From: Fibrobacter sp. UWH6
GTDB lineage: Bacteria > Fibrobacterota > Fibrobacteria > Fibrobacterales > Fibrobacteraceae
Reading direction: 5' to 3'
NCBI RefSeq assembly: GCF_900142465.1
Contig: NZ_FRAX01000008.1
Location: 62,001-126,000 of the forward strand
Length of the DNA stretch: 64,000 bases
Shown here: piece by piece, positions 8,238 to 15,665 of the stretch
How positions within the stretch are numbered: position 1 is the first letter of the stretch
Layout: each line of letters begins with the position of its first letter
Notes under the pieces: model-generated
The model's input: only the letters and a program-made list of their open reading frames with translations
What the model was told of the DNA's origin: nothing
Databases searched by the model: none
Translations under genes and position numbers: made by a program

Positions 8238-9371
8238 CTACAAGGCAAGCCCCTTTATACGCCGCTTGTCTTTTTTCATATCCGCCAACAGACAGTCCTG
8301 GAAGTAATCCACGCTTTCGGAACTTCCCGCATATTTCTTGACGCCAATAGCGACAGTCAACTTATACGGTTCACCGCTATTGCGATTGAACTTTTCCACA
8401 TTCATCCTGATTTTTTCTACGCAGTTGGCAATACTGTTATCGTGATGCGTATCGACCATGATAATGAACTCGTCACCTGAGTAGCGCAGGATTGAACCCC
8501 ACTGCCCCGTAGACTCACGGAGGATATCGGCCGCATTGCACAAGGCACGGTCACCGACCTTATGGCCTAACTCGTCATTGATTTTTGAAAAATCGCAAAG
8601 GCTGACCATGATCCCGCTGGACTGACGCTTTTTGTTATTGTACAGGTACAGCACATAGTCAAGGAAGGGGCGATTGAAAAGACCGGTCAGATAATCCCTG
8701 AAAACGCGTTCGTTCTGCAGGCTACAGAACGCGCCCGCAATAGCGACGGCAAAACTAGGCGCCATCAACGACACACCGTAGAAGATACTCTGCAGCACGA
8801 TGGCCACAACAGTCGGAATCGCGTAAAACCAAATGGGGAAAAATCGGATTAGGCCATCCTGCCTGTAATTCTTATAGTAGAGCGTAAGGGATGTAACCAC
8901 GATGCTGTAGTTGAAAAAGATATAAATCCAGTAGCCGAAACAGCGAACGTAGCGGTTATGTTCGTTAACGCTAAAGAGTAACGGCACAAAAAGATTCGTC
9001 AACAGCATCAGGGGCAAGACGACCATGGAAATCCGCAGGATACATTTCAGGAAGCCATTCAACTCCATACGGAAATGTTCCTTTAGGAAGGACATCCAGC
9101 TGTATGCACAGAGGAAGTTGGAGGCATAGACCCACGAGTTCGTGATATACACTAACTGCTTAGCATAGACGCAGGAACAACCATCGGCGGCATAAGCAAA
9201 AAGGTCAGAAAGGCAACTGAAAAAGCAGAATAGCAGCATCGCAATGAGCAGCTTGCTTTCCTTGGTTTTTAGACGCAATCTCCAGACATTACCCACAATC
9301 ATCACGACGACAAGAATCATACCGACAACGTCGGTACCTAGTGCCATCCTGATGTCAATAGGTGTATCCAC
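8238..9371 (-). CDS. Membrane GGDEF-domain protein (putative diguanylate cyclase)
   Basis: A 377-residue protein with about seven hydrophobic segments (residues 10-215), followed by a GGDEF domain (about 220-375). The signature reads YSGDEF, a common active variant, so it probably makes cyclic di-GMP at the inner membrane. No inhibitory RxxD is evident just before it. Translation starts at GTG 9371, with AAGGAGG six bases upstream. The sensory input of the membrane part is unknown. It lies between cdsA and the nitroreductase in the stretch that interrupts the conserved cdsA-dxr neighbourhood. Confidence 0.85.
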   Translation of the reverse strand: MDTPIDIRMALGTDVVGMILVVVMIVGNVWRLRLKTKESKLLIAMLLFCFFSCLSDLFAYAADGCSCVYAKQLVYITNSWVYASNFLCAYSWMSFLKEHFRMELNGFLKCILRISMVVLPLMLLTNLFVPLLFSVNEHNRYVRCFGYWIYIFFNYSIVVTSLTLYYKNYRQDGLIRFFPIWFYAIPTVVAIVLQSIFYGVSLMAPSFAVAIAGAFCSLQNERVFRDYLTGLFNRPFLDYVLYLYNNKKRQSSGIMVSLCDFSKINDELGHKVGDRALCNAADILRESTGQWGSILRYSGDEFIIMVDTHHDNSIANCVEKIRMNVEKFNRNSGEPYKLTVAIGVKKYAGSSESVDYFQDCLLADMKKDKRRIKGLAL

Positions 9372-9397
9372 AAATCCTCCTTTATACCTAACAATAA

Positions 9398-9428
9398 TAA
9401 AAAAAAGGAGGTTTGCACCTCCAATTTT
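9398..9428 (-). terminator. Intrinsic terminator of the uppS-cdsA unit
   Basis: Arms GGAGGT/ACCTCC with a four-base loop are followed on the minus strand by T8, immediately after the cdsA stop. Confidence 0.8.
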
Positions 9429-10310
9429 TTAAGCAAGATTCTTCATGAAATCAAGCAACAGCCAGAGCATCGGCGCTGCCAGGAAGAAGGAATCGCAGCG
9501 ATCCAGGACTCCGCCATGCCCCACAAACAAGTTGCCGGAATCCTTGGTACCGCTCCAGCGCTTGAGAGCACTCATGAGAAGATCGCCAGCCTGACCAGCC
9601 ACGGTCACCATGACGCCAAGAATAATGGCCTTGCACCAATCCATGTTTACATTGAAGGCGCCAAGGGCGGAACTGCAGTTTGCCCAGTAGGCCACCCATG
9701 CAATGGTTGCAACAGAACCCGCAATGGAACCTTCCCAGGTTTTCTTGGGGCTGATGCTGGGAGCAAAGAGATGACGACCGAAGGGGCCCTTGCCTGCAGC
9801 AAACTTTCCAAAGAAGTAAGCGACAGTATCGCAGAGCCACACGCTGGTCATGACCAGGATAAATCCATAGCAATGTTCAAAGCCCTGGCCATTGCCCATC
9901 ATCAAGACATTCATACCACCCCAGAGGCCCACATACAGAGGTGCGGCCAGCTGCATTACCAGCCAGGGGAAGAGGTTTTCAATTTCAACCTTGGCGTAAG
10001 CCACACCGATGTAGACGGCAAAGATGACCATGGCGGTCATGCCCACCACATAGGGCACGGCAGAAAGACCAAAGTACCCACCCTTGGAAAGAGCCCAGGC
10101 AAGAGTCAACGCAAGGCTAGAAGCAAAGGAGAGATAACGTACGTTAGGTCCCTTGTACATCTTGGTGGCCATGCCAGCCCATTCCCAGGCGCCAACACCG
10201 GCCAGGAAGCACATCAGGCCGACACGGGAAAAATCGTTAAACCACAAAAGGAAAAATACCAGCGGGATTGCAATCACCGCGGTAATCAGACGTTGAGCCA
10301 AATTACTCAT
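9429..10310 (-). CDS. cdsA: Phosphatidate cytidylyltransferase
   Basis: An inner-membrane enzyme that makes CDP-diacylglycerol from CTP and phosphatidic acid, the branch point of phospholipid synthesis. It has 293 residues and multiple hydrophobic segments. The C-terminal signature SPKKTWEG...VGHGGVLDRCDSF matches the family (S-x8-GhxGGxxDRxDS). The start ATG 10310 overlaps the uppS stop (ATGAGTAA), so the two genes are translationally coupled. A longer in-frame reading frame runs back over uppS and is rejected. Confidence 0.95.
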   Translation of the reverse strand: MSNLAQRLITAVIAIPLVFFLLWFNDFSRVGLMCFLAGVGAWEWAGMATKMYKGPNVRYLSFASSLALTLAWALSKGGYFGLSAVPYVVGMTAMVIFAVYIGVAYAKVEIENLFPWLVMQLAAPLYVGLWGGMNVLMMGNGQGFEHCYGFILVMTSVWLCDTVAYFFGKFAAGKGPFGRHLFAPSISPKKTWEGSIAGSVATIAWVAYWANCSSALGAFNVNMDWCKAIILGVMVTVAGQAGDLLMSALKRWSGTKDSGNLFVGHGGVLDRCDSFFLAAPMLWLLLDFMKNLA

Positions 10311-11013
10311 GAAGAACCTTCCCAAAGCGGCGTTCGCGAGTATTGAAGAACTCGACCGCTTGCATAAATTCATCCTTGGTGAAGTCGGGCCAGAGCGTAT
10401 CGGTAACGTAGAATTCGCTATAGGCGGCCTGCCAGAGGAGATAATTGGAAAGTCTGAATTCGCCACCGGTACGGATAATCAGATCCGGGTCGGGAGCGCC
10501 TTTCAGATACAGATTTTTTGCAAACAGGGTTTCGTCGATATCATCCACGGACAGGGAGCCTGCGGCAACCTGGGCGGCAATGGACTTTACGGCACCGACG
10601 ATTTCCTGACGACCACCATAGGAGATAGCCAGGTTCAACTGCATGCCGGTATTGTTTGCAGTAATATCAATTGCAGATTGCAAGCTCGCGCGAGGCTTCT
10701 CAGGAATACGGTCCATGTTTCCAATGACTGTAAGCTTCACGTTCTTTTCCATCAGGTCGGGGATTTCTTTAACGACCATCTCAATGAGAAGGTTCATCAG
10801 ATAATCCACTTCCTTGGAGGGGCGACCCCAGTTTTCGGAACTGAAGACATACAAAGTCATGTGTTCCAGTTTGAGGTTCACACCCATTTCAACGGCATCG
10901 ATAGTAGACTCGGTCCCCTTGCGATGACCGAAGAAACGTTCCATGCCGCGGCTCTTGGCCCAGCGGCCATTGCCGTCCATAATGATGGCTACATGTCTAA
11001 GCTGATTTGCCAC
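10303..11013 (-). CDS. uppS: Undecaprenyl diphosphate synthase
   Basis: A cis-prenyltransferase (236 residues) that condenses isopentenyl diphosphate with farnesyl diphosphate to make the C55 carrier lipid for cell-wall and polysaccharide synthesis. The N-terminal signature IIMDGNGRWAKSRG carries the catalytic Asp. FSSENWGRP and PDLIIRTGGEFRLSNYLLWQ are the downstream conserved blocks, and SEFYV follows. It lies 21 bases after frr and overlaps cdsA by eight bases. Confidence 0.97.
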   Translation of the reverse strand: MANQLRHVAIIMDGNGRWAKSRGMERFFGHRKGTESTIDAVEMGVNLKLEHMTLYVFSSENWGRPSKEVDYLMNLLIEMVVKEIPDLMEKNVKLTVIGNMDRIPEKPRASLQSAIDITANNTGMQLNLAISYGGRQEIVGAVKSIAAQVAAGSLSVDDIDETLFAKNLYLKGAPDPDLIIRTGGEFRLSNYLLWQAAYSEFYVTDTLWPDFTKDEFMQAVEFFNTRERRFGKVLHE

Positions 11014-11034
11014 GCGTTACCTTACAAAGGACAA

Positions 11035-11568
11035 TTACACCTTGAGGATGTCTGCTTCCTTGGCAGCAAGGAGAGCGTCAATCTTTGCGATAGCCTTGTC
11101 AGTAGCCTTCTGGATTTCGTCCTGCTGCTTCTTGGCTTCGTCTTCGGGCATTTCCTTGTCCTTCTTGATGGCATCGTTTGCATCGCGGCGGATGTTGCGG
11201 ATAGCAACGCGACCGTCTTCAGCGTGCTTGCGAGCGACCTTAGCCAGCTCCTGACGACGTTCGGTAGTGAGGATCGGGAGGCTAACGCGAATGGAGTTGC
11301 CATCCTTCATGGGAGTCAGACCGATGTTTGCTGCGTAGATAGCCTTTTCGATCAGGTCCACCAGAGCCTTTTCCCACGGAGCAACCAGAAGCATACGGGG
11401 TTCCGGAACGGAAACCTTAGCCACCTGGGAGATAGGAGTGGGAGTGCCATAATAGTCGATACGAATGTCGTTCAGGATAGCGGGAGAAGCCTGTCCAGCG
11501 CGGATCTTGGTGAATTCACGTTCAGTAGCTTCAATAGCCTTGTCCATCTTAACTTGATAATCTGCCAT
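11035..11568 (-). CDS. frr: Ribosome recycling factor
   Basis: Frees ribosomes from mRNA after termination together with EF-G. It has 177 residues, slightly shorter than the usual 185. The three-helix core is recognisable: FTKIRAGQASPAIL, YGTPTPISQVAKVSVPEPRML, IRVSLPILTTERRQEL and VAIRNIRRDAND. It is followed by uppS in the usual order. Confidence 0.97.
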   Translation of the reverse strand: MADYQVKMDKAIEATEREFTKIRAGQASPAILNDIRIDYYGTPTPISQVAKVSVPEPRMLLVAPWEKALVDLIEKAIYAANIGLTPMKDGNSIRVSLPILTTERRQELAKVARKHAEDGRVAIRNIRRDANDAIKKDKEMPEDEAKKQQDEIQKATDKAIAKIDALLAAKEADILKV

Positions 11569-11606
11569 AATAAAACCTTTTAGAATAAAGATATGAAATG
11601 CAGTTA

Positions 11607-11690
11607 GTGGTTAGTAAACAGTGGTTAGTAAACAGTGGTTCAGGAGGTTTCATCTTTCCTCAAAACTAACCACTAAACACTAACCACTTC
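11607..11690. repeat. Tandem and inverted GTGGTTAGT repeat between pyrH and frr
   Basis: GTGGTTAGTAAACA occurs twice in tandem (11607-11634), followed by GTGGTT. The inverted form ACTAACCAC occurs twice at about 11665-11687. The whole can fold into a long hairpin in the pyrH-frr transcript, with GAGG/CCTC near the loop. Confidence 0.6.
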
Positions 11691-11698
11691 TTACTCCA

Positions 11699-12406
11699 TT
11701 AACAATGAACCAGTGTACCTAAATTACCTTCAACGGCGGCCTGAGTCAAGCAGCCCTTTTCCATCTTGAACACGAAAATGGGCATATTGTGTTCCATGCA
11801 CAGGGCCACTGCAGCAGTGTCCATCACCTTAAGACCGCGGGCGATAACTTCCTGGTAGGTAATGTCATCGAAGCGGGTTGCAGTAGGATCCTTCATGGGG
11901 TCGGCGGAGTAGATGCCGTCCACCTTGGTCACCTTCATGATCACGTCGCACTCGCTTTCAATGGCGCGAAGAGCGGCGCAGCTGTCGGTAGTGAAGAAGG
12001 GATTGCCGGTTCCTGCGGAGAAGATCACCACGGAACCAGCATTCAAAAGTTTGATAGCCTTACGGCGATCAAAAAATTCGCAGATGGGTTCCATACGGAT
12101 GGCGCTCATGACCACACTGTCGATGCCCTGCTTATCAAGGGCGTCCTGCATAGCCAGTCCATTCATCACGGTACCCAGCATGCCCATGGCATCGCCCTGG
12201 GCACGGTTCATGCCACCGGCTGATGCGGACACGCCGCGGATCATATTGCCGCCACCGATCACGAGAGCGACCTGAACACCCTGCTTAACGACAGAAGCAA
12301 TTTCGCTTGCCATTTCTGTCAAAATTCCGTTGTCGATGCCATGGCCCTTTTCGCCTGCGAGGGCTTCGCCACTAAGCTTCAACAAAACTCGCTTAAACTT
12401 TGCCAT
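11699..12406 (-). CDS. pyrH: UMP kinase
   Basis: A hexameric amino-acid-kinase-fold enzyme that phosphorylates UMP to UDP (235 residues). I chose ATG 12406, with TTGGAGC upstream, because the family starts with this lysine-rich strand (MAKFKRVLLKLSGEAL). IGGGNMIRG binds phosphate. AGTGNPFFTTD is the nucleotide-binding block and KVDGIYSADP is conserved. A terminator separates it from tsf, so it probably has its own promoter, unlike the fused rpsB-tsf-pyrH operons of many bacteria. Confidence 0.96.
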   Translation of the reverse strand: MAKFKRVLLKLSGEALAGEKGHGIDNGILTEMASEIASVVKQGVQVALVIGGGNMIRGVSASAGGMNRAQGDAMGMLGTVMNGLAMQDALDKQGIDSVVMSAIRMEPICEFFDRRKAIKLLNAGSVVIFSAGTGNPFFTTDSCAALRAIESECDVIMKVTKVDGIYSADPMKDPTATRFDDITYQEVIARGLKVMDTAAVALCMEHNMPIFVFKMEKGCLTQAAVEGNLGTLVHC

Positions 12407-12458
12407 AATAAGCTCCAATTACTTAATCATGGCTAATGTAGTAAAAAGAAGGGTATAA

Positions 12459-12490
12459 AAAATAGCCGCCCCCAAAGGGACGGCCATTTT
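12459..12490 (-). terminator. Intrinsic terminator of rpsB-tsf
   Basis: On the minus strand AAAATGGCCG...CGGCTATTTTTT forms a strong GC stem followed by a T run. Confidence 0.8.
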
Positions 12491-12501
12491 CTATTTCGCA
12501 A

Positions 12502-12527
12502 GATCCCTCGACTACGCTCGGGATGAC
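12502..12527. repeat. Short GATCCCTCG...CGGGATGAC palindromic element
   Basis: An imperfect palindrome (ATCCCTCG...CGCTCGGGATG) of a form that recurs in intergenic spacers of many bacterial genomes. Only one copy is seen here. Confidence 0.35.
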
Positions 12528-12537
12528 AAAAAGCGAA

Positions 12538-13434
12538 TTAGTTACCGCGTTCGAAGCGGATGAAGTTTACGACCTTCAGGGAAGAGAGGCCAAGCTGCTT
12601 TGCAACGACTTCCTGGAGGTAGTCCTTGACATTGAGCTTCTTGGGGTTCTTTTCAGACATGAAGAATTCCTGGTCTTCGAGAACGATTTCCTTGAGGACC
12701 TTAGCAACGCGGCCTTCAAGCTGACGTTCAACGAATTCCGGCTTGGTAGCCTTACCAGTTGCCTGAGCCTGAGCTTCGATCTGGGCGCGAGCGATTTCGC
12801 GTTCCTTTTCGATAGTTTCAGCAGGAACTGCAGCGTCGTTCAATGCAACCGGAGCGAAAGCAGCGGCCTGCATAGCGATGTCCTTAGCAGCAGCCTTGAG
12901 AGCGGCTTCGTCGGCAGAGCCTTCATAAGCGAGTTCGGTAATAACGCCGATCTTGCCCTTCATGTGGCTGTAGACACCGAAGACGGAGTTTGCAGACTTC
13001 TTGATTTCTGCGAACTTGCGGAAGTCGATGTTTTCCTGGATCTTAACGAGAACGTCCTGGAGGATGTCGTTCACCTTCTTGCCATCGACGACAGCGTTCT
13101 TCAGGTCTTCCACAGAGGAGATAGCCTGAGTTTCGACAGCCTTGACAGCGAGGTTAGCGAGAGCAACGAAGTCGTCGTTGTTAGAAACCGGTTCGGTTTC
13201 GCAAGACAGTTCGAATGCAGCAGCCTTGTCAGCAGTTTCGATGAGGTAGATGCGGCCTTCCTTGGCAGCCTTGTCTGCGCGCTTTGCAGCAACAGCAGCA
13301 CCCTGCTTACGGAGGAGTTCAACAGCCTTGTCCAGATCGCCGTCAGTTTCGGTGAGGGCCTTCTTGCACTGCATCATGCCCACGCCAGTCTTCTGGCGGA
13401 GTTCGTTAACGAGAGAGGCGGTAATAGTTGCCAT
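12538..13434 (-). CDS. tsf: Elongation factor Ts
   Basis: The guanine-nucleotide exchange factor for EF-Tu (298 residues, normal length). The N-terminal UBA-like domain reads LRQKTGVGMMQCKKALTE. The TD motif core is ETEPVSNNDDF, and the dimerisation part follows. It begins two bases after the rpsB stop, so the pair is a tight operon. Confidence 0.97.
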   Translation of the reverse strand: MATITASLVNELRQKTGVGMMQCKKALTETDGDLDKAVELLRKQGAAVAAKRADKAAKEGRIYLIETADKAAAFELSCETEPVSNNDDFVALANLAVKAVETQAISSVEDLKNAVVDGKKVNDILQDVLVKIQENIDFRKFAEIKKSANSVFGVYSHMKGKIGVITELAYEGSADEAALKAAAKDIAMQAAAFAPVALNDAAVPAETIEKEREIARAQIEAQAQATGKATKPEFVERQLEGRVAKVLKEIVLEDQEFFMSEKNPKKLNVKDYLQEVVAKQLGLSSLKVVNFIRFERGN

Positions 13435-13436
13435 GA

Positions 13437-14171
13437 TTACTTGTCCTCACCGTTGTCAAACTTCTTAGCTTCTTCCTTGTCCTTCTTATCGACAGAACGC
13501 TTTGCAACGTTAGCAGCGATGTAGTCAACGATGAGCTTGATGGACTTCACTGCGTCGTCGTTTGCCGGAATCGGGAAGTCGACGAGAGTCGGGTCAACGT
13601 TGGTATCGCAAATGCCGATGATAGGAATGTGAAGACGGCGAGCTTCTGCAACGGCGATCTTTTCGTGAGCGAGGTCGGTCACGACCATGAGGCCAGGAAG
13701 GTTCACCATTTCGCGGATGCCACCGAAGACGTCCAGGAGCTTAGCGCGTTCGCGGGTCTTGTCCAGAACTTCCTTCTTGGAAAGAACCTGGAAAGTACCA
13801 TCCTGTTCCATGGTGTCGATCTTGTCGATCTTCTTGATGGACTTACGAACGGTCTGGAAGTTGGTCAGCATACCACCGAGCCAGCGGTTGGTAACGGAGA
13901 ACTGGTTGCAGGAACCAGCAGCATCCAGCACGCACTGACGAGCAGTCGGCTTGGTACCAACGAAGAGCACGGTCTTGCCAGATTCAGAAATCTTCTTAGC
14001 AGCTGCAGCAGCGGCTTCGAGGAGGTCGCGGGTCTTGGACAGGTTGAGAACGTAGATGCCGTTCTTTTCAGCCAAGATGTAGGGCTTCATCTTCGGATTC
14101 CAACGCTGAGTCTGGTGGCCAAAGTGGGAACCTGCAGCGAGCAGGTCTTCAACAGAAGGCAGATTTGCCAT
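13437..14171 (-). CDS. rpsB: 30S ribosomal protein S2
   Basis: A 244-residue small-subunit protein. The N-terminal block LLAAGSHFGHQTQRWNPKMKPYI and the signatures NRWLGGMLTNF and PIIGICDTNVDPTLVDFPIPANDDA are all typical. It is the first gene of the rpsB-tsf unit, preceded by a structured leader of about 125 bases. Confidence 0.98.
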   Translation of the reverse strand: MANLPSVEDLLAAGSHFGHQTQRWNPKMKPYILAEKNGIYVLNLSKTRDLLEAAAAAAKKISESGKTVLFVGTKPTARQCVLDAAGSCNQFSVTNRWLGGMLTNFQTVRKSIKKIDKIDTMEQDGTFQVLSKKEVLDKTRERAKLLDVFGGIREMVNLPGLMVVTDLAHEKIAVAEARRLHIPIIGICDTNVDPTLVDFPIPANDDAVKSIKLIVDYIAANVAKRSVDKKDKEEAKKFDNGEDK

Positions 14172-14310
14172 AGTAGTATTCCTTTTTTCGGTTATTTCTA
14201 CCCGGTCGGTAATTAAGCCGCAAAGTACCTTGGTACCACCGAAGCGGCTCTTACGAGACCAGTGATTGTTTATTTCCCCAGGCGTAATTGCCCGAGTGGG
14301 CGTAAAGATA
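14172..14310 (-). promoter_or_regulatory. rpsB promoter and structured leader
   Basis: A TATCTT -10 box (14305-14310) predicts a start near 14298 and a leader of about 127 bases. In it are GCCC-ACTC-GGGC (about 14289-14300) and a GCCGC/GCGGC stem (14217-14221 with 14244-14248) enclosing GGTACC-AAGGTAC. Ribosomal-protein leaders often bind the product for feedback, so S2 autoregulation is a reasonable guess. No -35 box is obvious. Confidence 0.45.
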
Positions 14311-14399
14311 GCAAAAAAAGGGGAAAGATTAAAGGTTAGAGGTTAAAGAGGAAAGGCTAAAAGGGTAGAAAATAGGGGCGATTTTCATTTTCCCATGAG
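14311..14399. other. A-rich spacer upstream of the rpsB promoter
   Basis: Purine-rich sequence (AAAGGTTAGAGGTTAAAGAGG-like on the plus strand) without a convincing reading frame. It separates the rpsI terminator from the rpsB promoter. Confidence 0.4.
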
Positions 14400-14432
14400 G
14401 AAAAAAAGAAAGCCCCCGCCGAGCGGGAGCTT
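14400..14432 (-). terminator. Intrinsic terminator of rplM-rpsI
   Basis: On the minus strand AAGCTCCCGC-TCG-GCGGGGGCTT is followed by TCTTTTTTT. Confidence 0.85.
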
Positions 14433-14473
14433 CCTGAAATTGCCTTTGCAATTTCCAAGCAAAATCGTAACGA

Positions 14474-14878
14474 TTAGCGCTTGGAGAACTGGAAGTGCTT
14501 ACGAGCCTTCTTGCGGCCGAACTTCTTACGTTCAACAGCACGAGAGTCGCGAGTCATGAGGCCTTCCTTCTTGAGGGCAGGCTTGCATTCTGCGTCGTTA
14601 GCAACCAGTGCGCGGGAGATGCCGAGACGGACAGCGCCCATCTGGCCAGCGATGCCACCGCCACGAGCGGTAACTTCGACGTCCCATTCTTCAGCGTTGC
14701 CGAGGATGGCGAACGGAAGATTTGCAATCATGTTCTGCACTTCAGAATGGAAGTAATCCTTAAAATCACGACCATTGATGGTGCGCTTGCCGGTACCCGG
14801 CTTCAAAATCACAGCGGCGATAGCGTTCTTGCGACGGCCAGTGCCGCGGTAGATCTTCTTATTCTTTGCGGTAGCGAT
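14474..14878 (-). CDS. rpsI: 30S ribosomal protein S9, apparent AUC start
   Basis: A small-subunit protein whose C-terminal tail (KARKHFQFSKR) reaches the P site. The first usual start codon in frame is a GTG at 14812, which would delete the conserved TGRRKNAIA segment and leave 112 residues. Reading upstream, the frame stays open (ATAKNKKIYRGTGRRKNAI) back to an ATC at 14878. A GGAGG lies eight bases before this ATC. Starting there gives 134 residues, the normal S9 length. No ATG, GTG or TTG exists in frame between this point and the rplM stop. AUC initiation is rare but consistent with the AUU start of infC known elsewhere. Its neighbour rplM ends 22 bases upstream. Confidence 0.9.
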   Translation of the reverse strand: MATAKNKKIYRGTGRRKNAIAAVILKPGTGKRTINGRDFKDYFHSEVQNMIANLPFAILGNAEEWDVEVTARGGGIAGQMGAVRLGISRALVANDAECKPALKKEGLMTRDSRAVERKKFGRKKARKHFQFSKR

Positions 14879-14900
14879 AGAGGTATCCTCCGTTCTAAAA

Positions 14901-15329
14901 TTACAAGTCTACGACTTCGGGATTCTGTGCAGCGTGCGGATGTTCGGCGCCAGCATAGATTTTGAGTTTCTTGATCATCTTGTGACCGAGAGCGCTGTGC
15001 GGCAGCATGCCCCAAATGGCAGCTTCCAGCGGAGCGGTCGGGTGCTTAGCCTGGAGATCGGCAAAGTTGATCCAACGTTCACCAGCGATGTGACCGGTGT
15101 GGTGGAAGTATTCCTTCTTCAGGTTCTTGTTGCCAGTAACTGCAACCTTTTCAGCGTTGATCACAACCACGAAGTCGCCAGTGTCGACGTTCGGGGAGAA
15201 GATGGCCTTATGCTTACCCATGAGGAGGCGAGCAACTTCGCTTGCTACGCGGCCCATCGGCTTTTCGGCGGCGTCCACAAGCTTCCACTTGCGTTCGACG
15301 TTCTTCGGGTTTACCGTAATGGTCTTCAT
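14901..15329 (-). CDS. rplM: 50S ribosomal protein L13
   Basis: A 142-residue large-subunit protein that binds 23S rRNA early in assembly. WKLVDAAEKPMGRVASEVARLLMGKHK and the DTGDFVVVINAEKV block identify it. The family signature follows in the C-terminal half (AIWGMLPHSALGHKMIKKLKIYAG). It forms an operon with rpsI, as in most bacteria. Confidence 0.98.
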   Translation of the reverse strand: MKTITVNPKNVERKWKLVDAAEKPMGRVASEVARLLMGKHKAIFSPNVDTGDFVVVINAEKVAVTGNKNLKKEYFHHTGHIAGERWINFADLQAKHPTAPLEAAIWGMLPHSALGHKMIKKLKIYAGAEHPHAAQNPEVVDL

Positions 15330-15392
15330 GTAAATCCTTTGTGTTTTTCGTTAATGTTCCGAAACAGCTCCGTCCCGGACAATGCGAGGCAA

Positions 15393-15421
15393 AATTTAGA
15401 AGAAAATCGAGACTGTTTCAA
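15393..15421 (-). promoter_or_regulatory. rplM-rpsI promoter
   Basis: TTGAAA (15416-15421) and TAAATT (15393-15398), read on the minus strand, are 17 bp apart. They predict a leader of about 57 bases containing CCGGGACGGAGCTGTTTCGG, which can fold. Confidence 0.6.
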
Positions 15422-15580
15422 GGTAAAAAAGTTGCATTTTTTGAAAAAAGTCCGTAGTTTAAAGGATTTTTACTCTATCAATTATATCAATCCTTATAAT
15501 TAATATATAAAATTTGATGATTTTTATAGCGATCTGTTTGTATAAAGTGATGAATCCACTTCTGCAAGCTCAGAGATCTT
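15422..15580. other. AT-rich spacer between rplM promoter and xylanase terminator
   Basis: Very AT-rich around 15465-15540 (TTATAATTAATATATAAAA). I see no gene or clear promoter. It marks the boundary between the core genes and the hemicellulase island. Confidence 0.4.
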
Positions 15581-15619
15581 AAAAAAAGGAACCCCATGAC
15601 ATACGCCACGGGGCCCTTT
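15581..15619 (-). terminator. Intrinsic terminator of the first GH10 gene
   Basis: On the minus strand AAAGG..CCCC.TG and CA.GGGG..CCTTT pair around an eight-base loop, followed by T7. Confidence 0.75.
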
Positions 15620-15665
15620 GTTTGGTGTTTTGGATTAGGATTCTTGAGGACCGAAGTCCCAAACT

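Noticed and set aside
10311-10466. N-terminal extension of cdsA
   Set aside because: The extra 52 codons lie inside uppS in another frame. The ATG at 10310 overlaps the uppS stop, as expected for coupled genes.
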